DNA of 64,000 nt from Tubiluchus corallicola. Taxonomy: Eukaryota; Priapulida; Priapulimorpha; Priapulimorphida; Tubiluchidae. The stretch spans positions 97,013-161,012 of the forward strand of contig JAQGDQ010000502.1 in NCBI GenBank assembly GCA_030141605.1, written 5' to 3'. The translations under genes and the position numbers were made by a program. Within the stretch, counting starts at the first letter, position 1. Each line of letters starts with the position of its first letter. The notes beneath the pieces are model-generated. The model did not search any database. It was given only the letters and a program-made list of their open reading frames with translations, and was not told the DNA's origin. This document shows, piece after piece, positions 22,401-34,400 of this stretch.

Positions 22401-25400
22401 CAGAATTAGTTGGCACCTCGGAAAAGTCAACAGCATCGATCTTATTTTGCAAATCCTCCAGAAATAAAATCATGTTAAAATTCCGTTTATCCCTGATTTT
22501 AATTTTCTTTTTAACTATTAAGTTACCAATATTTTTAATAATAGCAAACACTGGTAGATGATCCGACACTTCATAAAGTATAATACCAGATATAATTGGA
22601 TTAGATAGATTATTTGTATATATATGGTCAATAAGTGTCTGAGAATGGTGTGTTATTCGAGTTGGTCGTGTTACTAATGGAAAAAACTGATTAGAGTAAA
22701 GTAAATTCAAATAATCTGCAATAAATGTTTTTTCTTCTATTTGCATAAGATTTAGATTAATATCGCCACAGATATAACAAGTCTTTCCTGACTTGTTAAT
22801 GGCTGATAATATAGAGTCCATCTCGCTGTGAAAATGATGGACATTGATATTTGGGTGTCGATAGATCACTCCAAATGTGATTGGTTTCTTTTTACCAGGT
22901 ACTTCAACATCAAGCCACATATCCTCAACTTGTATACATGATTTTTGAGTAATGCTATTACCATTCTTACTAGTAGTTACTATTTCTGTATCACAATTAA
23001 TTTTGTACTCATCTTTTACTGTATACCTCAAGCCCGATTTAAGATAAATAGCTACGCCACCTGCGCAAGTTTTAGAATCAACATGCAAGAAAGTATAGTT
23101 AGGTAAACTCGTTATAAAAGATTGATTAATTTCGTTCAATCTTGTTTCCGATATTCCAATAATATCAGGAGGAACAGTAAAGTGCATGAGTACATCTAGC
23201 ATATTAGAAAATCTCTTCTGAATACTATTGAGATTAAAATGTACTATTAATAAATCATTGTTAGACTTTTTTAGATCAGAATTTGTCTCTAGTGCATGCA
23301 AACTATAGTATTTACTATCAAACCTGGTAAGATGTGCATCAGGATCAGCATCATCCCATTTTGGTTTTGCAAGTGAAGGAAAATCAAGTAAAGAAGACAG
23401 ACAGTATACATTTGTTAGATTTGAAAACAATTCGCATAATTCAGCATCATCAATACACTGAAAAGGCAAAGATTCATGTGTACATTTTAAACAAAAGTAA
23501 TTATCAGAAGACAGAGCATAGTGATTAAATTCATTCACACTCAACATGGTACACTTGAGGTGTACCCACATGTTACAAACGTCACAACAGATACATTTTT
23601 GGTTATTTTTACAAGGTTTACAACAGGTTACACATGGAAATTTTTCCAATAATTAATTATGCTAGAATATAAATTTTGTGATGCAATAACACCTTGTATT
23701 GAGTTTTAAAGTTTACCTAGGTCCTCCTCACATTGAATTTCAATGACTTGGCTTGAATCATCTCTTCGCAAGAACATTTTCCGGTATTTTGTCCAGCAGT
23801 ACTTCATTTTGTGGTCCTTAGCATAGTCCCTACATTGTTTGTGTAGTTTTCTCCTTGTTGAAGTCAAGGATTCGTTTATGTAGATGCGGTTATCAGTATA
23901 CGATGCATAGTCAAGATTTTTAGTGCTTCCGGCATTTCTTCTAGCACCATAAAGTTCATCCCGTTTGTCACGTCTTGCGAATTTTACAATAATTCGTGGA
24001 GGCCCTCCATTTTTAGGTGCTGCCAATCTATGTGATGTACTAATATCTTGCGGGTGCACTTCCACTCCCATATTTCTGGCTACACTTAGCACTATGTCAT
24101 TTGTAACTTCATGAGGAATTACAGGAATTCCAGCTATCTCCAATGTGTCTTTACGCTCATATTGTTCTAGTTTGTCTAGTTCACTTTCGGTAGTTTTTAT
24201 TCTGTTTTGTAATGTTTTAACAGTAGTTTTCAGTACCTTGTTTTCGTCTCTCAAATGTTCCATGTCTTGTTGATATTTGTTCATTTGTTCTTGAAAACCA
24301 TCAAATTTGTGGCTTAGAAAATCTTGCGATTTGGTTACCTCAGCAAGTTCTCCCATAAGGTCATCAATCCTCACAACTTTGCTACTAATAAACGTCAGTT
24401 GCTTCTGGAAACCTTCTACAAATTTTTGAATGTCTGAAGTAGGCTGCACTTGTCCAGCTAAATTAGATGCTGAATCCAAGGTTATTTCCGCTGTATTACA
24501 AGCACTCATTTCTCTGTCACCTTGTTGTGTAGGCATCAGCTGCTCAGTTTGCTGACTAATCACTCTCGGATTCTTCTCGACCCGATTTAGGCATAAATCT
24601 TCAGACGTTTTGCTTGCCTGGCGTGTCAATACTCCTACTCGTTTTGGCATTAGCCTTTGCAAAGTAAATTCTGATTAAATTAACTGCTATTCCACTTATT
24701 TTAACAATTTTGTTAACTTTTGCGGTAATTTAAAAAAAAACACAACCGCCATGTACGACTACAGCGCCGTCCTTTAACAGTCTTGCTGTTAAAGGAAATT
24801 AACATAAATATTGTTAAATCTGTAAATACTGCCCGCTTGTGTTACGTGTTATGTGTGGTAATTGTATGCAAACATTTCATTAGTGTGTTTTTTATTGACT
24901 GAAACTCTTGATGGCTACACAGTCATTATGTGTCTGTCTCAACCACATATAGCAGAAGATCACGGTTCAAATCTAGCCTGTATTCCAACTTTTTTGCATT
25001 TTTGGTTTTCAAGTTTGATTTCAAAATCAATTGATTCTCCCACCATTATAGTACCCTCATAGTGATGAACGAGATACATCATCTTATGCAAATTTAATAA
25101 TTTATATTTTGTAGTAAAAATCACACATATTGCATATTTTGTTGTGTTGTGGAAGCCATGAGTAATACATGATGCGTAGACTGTAAAGGCTGTGAACAAA
25201 TACATTGTGAATCTTGCAAGCTGCAAACTTGTGTTCTCTTAAACTTTTAAATTTACTTTTATTTAGAGATCGGGTGAAGCACATGTTCAGTCATGCCTAT
25301 GATAGTTACATTCATAATGCTTACCCGTATGATGAGCTGCGACCATTATCTTGTGACGGATTTGATACATGGGGAAGGTAATGTATTGATAATTTTGCAT

Positions 25401-28400
25401 ATCTTTTTTTAAGTAATTGAATCCATCAGCCGTGGGAGGTTTTCTCTGCTGTATCTCTGTTTCTGCAGTAACCTACTGAAAATGGTCTTATGGAATAATG
25501 GATTTTGGGGTGAAGAGAAAGCCTGCCGAGCGGTCATGAGTGTGTGTTCTGTGGCTGAGACTGGTCAGCAAATGTCTTGTAACTGCCTGTGTTCACTACT
25601 CTTTCTAAACAGTTTTGCCATACTGATCCAGACTGTTTACTTCTTTGTGGAAGGATACATTCAAACAAGAAAAATATACACTGGCTGGTTCAATGGCTCA
25701 TATTAAAGGGTTAACTTGAAAATTTGGCAGCTGTAGAATAAGCCTTAGTGATTATTGAAATTTGTGGCACTGCATCCAGCAATGCTCATTATCGGCATAA
25801 TGTACTAGTCTATAATTTATTGTGCTGAGGACGGTACTGTAGGCTGTAGACTGTAGATACCATGCTCATTTGTTTGTAAAGTTTTGTAAATCATATTAAA
25901 GTTTAGCAGTCCTTCTGTAAGTCGAAGGTTAAGTGTACTACGTCTCAACTACAAGCGTAATGTAACATGTGGGTAAGACAAAGCAGTCTGCCACATCAGT
26001 TCTGTAACTTCAGTTGTTTTACATTACTTAATCATGCATTAATCTGTGCATAGAGTGATTTACTGACAGGATCTTGCTTAGGAACAAGAAAAAATGAACT
26101 AGGTAAGGTTCTAGCTAGCTGTTAAAACTGTTACTATTATAATAGCCTGGGCTGCGAGGCGTTGTCAAGTGTGCACAAATGCATCGTCTGGTACACTTAA
26201 CCTTTGACCTTTTCACGATCATCATCAATTGCTGAAACTGTGAAAAGGCTTATTCTTATTTAGAATGTGACGGAGAGCAGTGCTGACACCTGTTAATTGT
26301 GACACAAATTATCTAACCTTTTTCGAATTACCGTTGATTACTTCGGAACTTAATTGCAAATGTCGATTTCACCATCTTGTTTTTGAAAACTTACAGTTTC
26401 TCCCTGACCTTGATCGACGCTCTGGACACTTTAGCAATCATGGGTAACGAATCCGAATTCAGACGAGTCGCCAACTTGCTGATCGATCGAGCAAACTTTG
26501 ACATTGATGTCAATGTGTCCGTGTTTGAAACAAATATTCGCGGTAAGAAGGTCCTTACCTAATTTTCTTAAATTTTCTTAAGTTTCTTAAATTTAGATAG
26601 CAGGAACATCAAATAGGACTAGCTGTAAGTCCACCACCACAGCTGTGGTCCTGGCTTTTGCTGAGTGTATAGTGTTTGTTTGTAAAAGAAGCCAGTTTGG
26701 GCAGTTTATAATCATTTGTTTATTTGTTGCCTTTAAACAGTTGTTGGAGGACTTCTTTCTGCCCATTTGCTGTCAAGAAGGATGGGAATGGAATTAGAGC
26801 CTGGATGGCCTTGCTCTGGTCCTCTTTTGCGGCTTGCGGAGAATGTGGCACGTCGTCCATTTCCTGGTAAGATGATGACGTTTTTAGTTTGTTCTGCTGT
26901 GCTGAAAATTCTTTAATATTATGATTTATCTTTGCAGATTTGGATTTGATTTCGAATGATTTGCATAATCAGACATTTCGTGATTGTTTTAAATTTTGTT
27001 AGCCTTCGACACATTGACAAAAATGCCCTATGGTACCATTAACTTGCGTCGCGGAGTGCCAAAAGACGAAACCAGTGTAACCTGCATAGCTGGTGTTGCC
27101 ACCTACATTGTCGAATTTGGAACGCTAACTCGGCTAACCGGAGATCCGCTCTTCGAAGCCACGGCACGGAAAGCACTGGAATCTTTGTGGAAACGTCGAT
27201 CGAAAGTCGGATTGGTAAGTGTTTGTGTATTTGATTTAGTGTGTTCACTCATAGTTTGTTTTGTTTCATATTTTTGCAGCCCTGTAAAGAATTTTACGTT
27301 AGACTGTAGATTTGCAATAACTTTCTTTATTCTGGGCCTAGATTATGCTCTTTACGGGCTCCCAGGCTAATGAAATTATGGGCCTCCCTCAGACTGAGCC
27401 ACTTTTTAAATTACTCGTTTAACTAACTCGCATCCATCGTGAATATTTTTTATTCCTGATACATTTTAGCGACTTTGAAGTAAGCGTATTGTAAATTCTT
27501 TAAATAAACTAGAATAGCTATCTCTTGTTTGTCAATAAAAAATGTTCTTTAAAGCAAAACCGGACCTAATCTTAAACTGCAGGTGAAAACAATCTGCTTT
27601 TTTAAATATTGAAAGGAAACTATTTTTTCAAAAATGACTTACGTGAAAGAATTATTACCACACAAACACAATTTCACTGTGTTTCTTTGCTGTTACATGC
27701 ATTTTGCCATTCGCTAGTTAGACGGGCACTAGCGCCTGCATTTCGGAAATGCATTACACAAAAACAGGTGTTGTACCTCTCAATTCAGATGTGCTAGTTT
27801 CTGATGAGCCACGCACATTCAACAGGTCATGCGTGAGCACCGCAGTAAATTCGAAATTTTATCTTAAAACTTGCCTAGTTTAGTAGAATGCTTGAATATC
27901 TTACAGTAGCACTGTATTTCAATATTCGCTTTTACAAACGCGTGCAGCATGCTCGTAGAATATTTTTGCTGCTGAAAATAATGTTAGTTTGTTAAGTTAT
28001 TAATAGTTGGGCTCGCCTGCCTTCAATTAAGTTTTTAATCTATTATTTACTTATCAGAAACGCTTTTGCAGTATTAATCGTGTTAAAATGTATGCTTTTT
28101 ATTGGACTTGAAAATTGGGTAGTATGTGAAAAATCATCCTGTCTTCCTTTAAGAAATACCATTATTTTACTATTTATTGCAGGCCAAATTAGCACCTATT
28201 TCAACACAACTGTAGTGAAAGAACAGTTTTTTACCAAATGTTATCAACACTTGCGGGACTCCAGCTTGAGATGCCTTTGGCTGCAGCCTTTGCTAGCCTA
28301 CAAGATAATCCGGCCCTGCCTTTACGGCATTCCAGTCTAATTGAGCTGTTGAGAAACTAATTCCTTGCATTGTAAATTTTACTGCAAGAAAGTAAATTAA

Positions 28401-31400
28401 TTGTGCTTGAATTCATTTTGATAAATGTGTGCTATTGTACTGTCAGGTGGGCAATCACATTGATGTTCAGACGGGAGAGTGGACGGCAATGGATGCTGGA
28501 ATCGGAGCCGGTGTCGACTCATACTTTGAGTATCTAGTCAAAGGCGCCATCTTGTTTCAACAACAAGAACTAATGGACATGTTTAATGGTGTGTAGTTTC
28601 ACGGATTGTATTGTCAATGCAAAGTTATAACCATGTGTTCTGCATGAGAATGTTTTTTATCTCTTTGGCATTCCACAAACCCAAATCTTTCACTCGATAG
28701 CAAAGCCTGGGCAATCTAGAATACCGTGGATACACGTGAGCCTCTTCACCAAACTGACATCAAGTGACAACAAGTGCCAGTTTACAAGATCAAAAACGTA
28801 TTTTTTTCACTTTTTACACATAACTTTCTTTTTTCAACCAGTCAACAGTCCTTTCACTGTCTATTCATCTTTTGTTACACTTTTAGCTACAACAGCTCTG
28901 TGACACACAATCGAACTTTTCTTAATTTGTCTACACTGATCTCACTTATATCTAGAGGAGCTTGGTGCGATCGGAAAAAGTCTGGTTTATTATTAAAGCT
29001 ATAACATCAGAAGGTCGTGACTTTTTTACGATAGTCTAAAAAATTCAAAGTCTGTGTTTTGTTGTCCAGCTGTCAAATCATTTGTGTGAAGTGCTAAATA
29101 ATTTTGTGAGTTTTTAGCCAGTTTTTTGCAAATTTAGGACTTTTTCTGAGGCGAAAATTGCAAGTGTTTTGCGTGAAGTTCGCGCGACATTTTTGTGGAT
29201 GTTCATCGATTTTTACGACACTTATGCTTATCAGGCGAATGTTGTACTACATTTACAGAATTCTCGCAGAAAAAAGTTTGGGACAGCTCCACAGTGTCGC
29301 CATAATGTTGAAAAATAGCTGCAAAGCTGTTGCAGAATTCTGAAAAGTGTCTCAAAAATTTCTTTAAGTTTTTATGGATTTTTTGAAGTTGTTTTCCCGT
29401 TACGTTACTTTAGTTAGGCGACAGATTTGTGTAGTGTTGGCACATGTTCAGACGACTTTACAGTTCTGTTCAAACATGTTCAATTTGGACAGGTCCGTTG
29501 ACAAACTTTAAACATTTTAAAATTTCTAACAGAAACCAACGACCTTTTGGCAACAATAATGCACATGTTTTGCAACTATTTGGGGAGCTTTTGGAGAGCA
29601 CTTAGCGACTCTTGGACTTTTTGGATAGTTGTGGAAGTCGCAAACTCCTTAAGTCCTGGCATAAAAATAATCTAGCATTCAGATGTATACACATTTACCT
29701 CCAAGAAGAGATATAATCACTGGCTGTATGACACAAACTATCAAGAACTAAATCACGGTCACGCTTCCATTTAGCAATCTCGTCAAATGTTGCCTAGGTT
29801 ATTCAGCCAAGCAACTTGTAAGGGAAATTTTGTGATGTAGATTTCTTACTACATTTATTTTGTTACTGTTCTAGAATACTACATTGCCATTCAGAGGTTT
29901 TTAAATCGTGATGACTGGTATTTCTGGGCAAGCATGGACAAGGGGCACATTACCATTGCTGTCTTTCAGTCATTAGAGGCTTTCTGGCCAGGATTATTGG
30001 TAAGAATTTTGCACTTGTTATAGTTGACCTGAAGAAGTGGGGAATTCGATTCAATTCAATTCTATTTATTTGTATCTTTCATGTTACTAATATTGACATA
30101 ATATACATATACAGTAGGCGCCGCTTAACAGACTCACTTTGGGACTGACGTGTTTTGACCCAATTAACCGACTGAACCTATTAACCGATGGGTGTAGTGT
30201 TTCGTGTATAGAAGTACGAGTCATTTGCTTACTATGCTTCGTAAAGGTTTTTAATGAATTTTAGAAATGAAGTAATGCCTAAATTCTTTGTGCAGTTAAG
30301 AATTAAAAAAAAATATTCTAAAATATTAATTTATATAAGTGAATTAACTCTAAATTAAAAAGCATACGTTTTTAAATCACAGACTTTTCTAAGTCTATTT
30401 ATTTGCAAAAATTATAAAAGCTCCTTCAAAGTCGGCTGCTTCATTTTCAAACAAAGAAGTTGGCCCACAAAGTTCTCGTGATTATAAAAACATTGAGAAT
30501 CTGTTGTTGTGTGTGACTAAAACAGTTCTGAATTGTCTGCTCACTACATTGCCCTTGTACAATATTTACTCTTGTAAGTCACAAGGAATACCGGCTGATT
30601 ACTGTCCCTGCTTTTTTGACTGTTAATTCATTAAACCTGAAAGCGTGATTTGCAATGAGAGCATTAAAAGGAAACCGCTAAGCAAGTGATTAGCTTCCAG
30701 AAATTCTTGGAGTAACGAGGTTAATTGCAGTGAGCAGGCAACAGATTCAAAGCAAAACCGCTACGCTAGCATATTAGTGCATGATAAATGTTGCTGCTTA
30801 CAAACAAAACGGTACTTTTTGCATGATTGTATGATTGTTTCTGCATACATAGTGCACTAGGAAAGGCTCTTTTGGTACATACAAATATCTTATTTTAAGT
30901 AGGTGAAGGAAAAATATTGAGTCAATTATGCAGAGTTATTTGAGTCAAATACTGATAGTTTTTATGTATATTTGAATAGAAGTGGCCCGTTCCAGGCGTT
31001 TTTGAGTCAATAAAGCGATTGAGTCTATTAACCATGAGTCTTTTAAACTGCGCCTACTTTAGACTGGCAACATTGTTGTAATGTTATCTATGCGTAGGCC
31101 TTCTAAGAATCTTTTGAGATGTAATTTGATATCTATTATTTGAAATGTTTAAGCTCTTTCTTCTGTACCCTTTACTTCATACTAATAATTATATACGGAA
31201 TATGATTTTCCAGAGCCTCGTCGGAAAAATCGATCAAGCGATGAAGTCGCTGCACAACTATCATCAAGTCTGGAAGCAGTTTGGCTTCACTCCTGAATTT
31301 TACAACGTCCCAAGTGCGGATCCCCGAAAAGGAAGAGAAGGGTATCCTCTTCGTCCAGGTGTGAAGCATGTTTGTCATCACCTCTAGCATCATTGCTATC

Positions 31401-34400
31401 GTCATCAGCATCATAGTCACCATCATTGTTGTTGTCATCGTGATTGTTATCATCACCATTTACGTCATTAACATTTTAGCGGACTGTAGTGCAAGCATTA
31501 TGTGCCACTAAAGTTGTTGTTATTGTTGTTGTTACTGTTGTTATTGACATTGTTGCATTAGCTGTTGTAGAAGTTGTGGTTGTGGTCATTCTCATAATCA
31601 TTCTTGTGGTTATCATCATCATTAATGTTGCTGGAATTTTCTGAACTTAGTGACAAATGTTTGATCAGACCCATTGCCGACTCTGTAAGGTACAGCTTTA
31701 AGAGCTTTGTTTTGGATATAAGCACGTGGTGCCTCCTTGTGTTTGTTTTTTGCAAATTTAGGTTGTTGATAGACAGGTGAGCTAGGGCAGGAAATAGGCC
31801 ATTGGCCTCATTTTGCAGACAGGATAGGAAAGAAGTCATTCTTGTTCAGTACGTCGTGTCGTTTTATCCCCAAAATTTTGTCAGTCGAGTTCTCTTTAGC
31901 AAGTTAGTAAGGTGCGGCAAAGATGTAAGTTTGGTTTCTTCATATATTTCATAATATTATTATACACTTTCATTATAGCAGTTAATTATCCTTTTAACAT
32001 TGGATTAGCAGAAAATGTTTTTTTTGCTTCAGATAAAACGAAGTCGAGTCGCACATAATATGTCAGTCAGTCAAATATGTCATGATGTGATCGTGATTTT
32101 GGGATGAGACGATGATTGCCCATTTTGGACAATAAAAAATCATAAATTACATCTAAAATACTGTTGGACTTGTATTTAGCGCATGTTGCGCACAAGCTTG
32201 GAGGAACCGATTCTTTGATTCTGTGTTAAAACTAGTTGCTAAATTGCTAAACTAGATTTTAATGTTTGGTTACTTTTAGAGTTGATAGAAAGTACAATGT
32301 ACTTGTACCGGGCAACAAGAGATCCCTGGTTGCTGCAAGTCGGGGTTGACATCCTTGAGTCAATTGAGCACAGCGCTAGGACTCGGTGCGGTTATGCTAC
32401 AGTTAGTATAATGCCATTTGATAATTTTACAAAAACTTTAAATCATCAATGTCCATAATATTATGTATCTTTGGTAAATAACCTGTCATTTTAGAAGCAC
32501 TAGTAAAAAAATACAGGTCGTAGGTATTTATTTTGTTTTTAAAGAGCAATAAGTATAGTAAGTACCCACTTTCTTTATGATATGTTTCAGTGAGTAGCTA
32601 ATAAGGGGAGCAGGGGAGCAACCCCTCCCCCGAGCACATTTTCTAAAATTGTGTCCTTTTCCACTATTTTTTTAATTATGCAATTTCAAAGATTGTAGTT
32701 CCTTTATGATGCCTTTTTTGCGATGCTTCATTTGTTTTCATTTTACGTTTAAAATTAAAATAATTAAGTAACACCCGCATTTTTATTACGTTTAGAGATT
32801 TATGAGCTTACTGTAAAACTTTTCATTGTTTTAATTTTAAATACAAAATTGCAATTATATGTACTTTCTTTGAAACTGTATCTTCCTCGTGATTTAATTT
32901 TAAACACAAAATTAAAATGTATAATCAATATGTTAAGAACTGTTTGGTGTCACGGAGCGTTTTTCCTGCTTGCTGCTCTTAGTTTTAGAACCCGGCTACG
33001 CCTCTGATATTTTGTTGCCATTCGCTAATTCTTTTCCTCCAGTAAGCGGCATTCATAATCAGACCGATATTCATAAAGAAGACAAACTCCTCCTTAAATA
33101 TCAAAAACTTTTATTTTTCCAGAAGCTTATTTCCAAGAATAAAATTTTTTTAGATGTAAAGGGAGCTTTGTCTTCTTCATCATTATGACCATGGCAAGTC
33201 TCAGATGAACACCATCTTATTTTCAGACCGATATTGTTAGATTAGAGAAAAGGCCAAGCCTTCTGGGAAGTTAGACTTATTTCATTGTCTGCAAAAAATG
33301 TTAAAGGGATTTAATAATAAAAGTGAGATATGCACCTCTTGTAATTAGTAAAATCACTTTGAAGTCGCAATCATTTCACACTTGGGCGCTCTCATTTTAA
33401 ATGCCCCTTCTTCCACCAATGACGTCATTCATCGGCTGAAAAAAAAGCAGAGCACTCTTAATATCCACCAAAAGTATAATATGTTTTTACGGAAAATTAG
33501 ATAGCTAATTTTGAGATTTTTTCTCTAACATTACGTAGGCTGCACAAGGTTAAAAAAGTTTAAGCTACGCGCATTTACGAAAGCCAAGATGTGCTTGCGA
33601 AAAGTTACAAAGTCCAATTACATCACATTTTCACCGAATGGCAGCTTTCACCATTCCTGAAAATTTGTATTCAGCGATAGTATAAATTAAGTTCATGCTT
33701 TTTAAGCATTTTTTTGTAAATTTTGTAAGTAATAACAGTAAAATATGAATAAACCCGACATGTCATTTCCTTTAAGATTTCCTTATACCTCGTATTGTTG
33801 CTTCATGAGCTCTTATTTCTCATGAGTGGTTGCTAAAGTAAATTTCTCAGTGAAAAATGAGGTTAGCAAGATGGAGTGACCACCTTGATTTTATTGTTTT
33901 TGTTGTAGATACACAACGTTAAGACTCATTCACTGGATAATCGCATGGAATCCTTCTTTTTAGCAGAAACAACCAAATACCTGTACTTGCTGTTCGATCC
34001 GGATAATTTTATTCATAATACTGGTAGTCTTTAAGCATTTTTTCATTACCAAGTTTTGACCTGTTTAATTGTTCTCTCTTGATTGACACTTTTACTTTAA
34101 AGTAAAAGGTTAGCCTCACCTACACAATTTATGCAGCCCTAGGTCTGTTTCTTAGAAAGATGGGCGACTGTTAGGAAAGTTTAAGGAACACGTGTTGAAA
34201 TAATATTATAATCACTTTCGTAAAATAATTAAGTAATTAGGTAAATAATTGCTGGATTTTACTTACACCAAACGTACACACAATTCAGCGCTCGGGCGGC
34301 CATTCACTGATGATGTCATGGCACGCAACTTGAAAAGACCGACATCATCGCTTATTGCTTCACTGCATCACGTCCTACACAAATTCTGGGTATTTTGTGC

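Larger units (their letters stand above)
19633..24770 (-). mobile_element. near-full-length CR1/Jockey-like LINE in EDEM2 intron 1
   Basis: The element reads on the minus strand: a short 5' region, ORF1 (24650-23706), ORF2 endonuclease part (23649-22222), ORF2 reverse transcriptase part (22099-20354), and a 3' region ending in repeats of ATTGA (about 19633-19670), the kind of tail seen in CR1/Jockey-type elements. ORF1 is open and ORF2 is broken by what looks like a single one-base shift near 22285. No convincing target duplication was found; a 7-base TTAATTT occurs on both flanks but is weak. High integrity suggests recent insertion. Confidence 0.85.
19578..25266 (+). other. EDEM2 intron 1 hosting a LINE
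   Basis: 5.7 kb, the longest intron of the gene. Almost all of it (about 19.63-24.77 kb) is a LINE in the opposite orientation. The remaining 500 bases at the 3' side show no recognised feature apart from a hairpin at 24770-24795. Confidence 0.85.

Noticed and set aside
24945-24995. GGTTCAAATC B-box-like sequence suggesting a tRNA gene
   Set aside because: No acceptor stem or D arm can be paired upstream; the stem TATGTG/CACATA has an 11-base loop.
31172-31459. Met/Thr-rich minus-strand frame
   Set aside because: It is produced by the ATC/TTG repeat and overlaps EDEM2 exon 8 in antisense.
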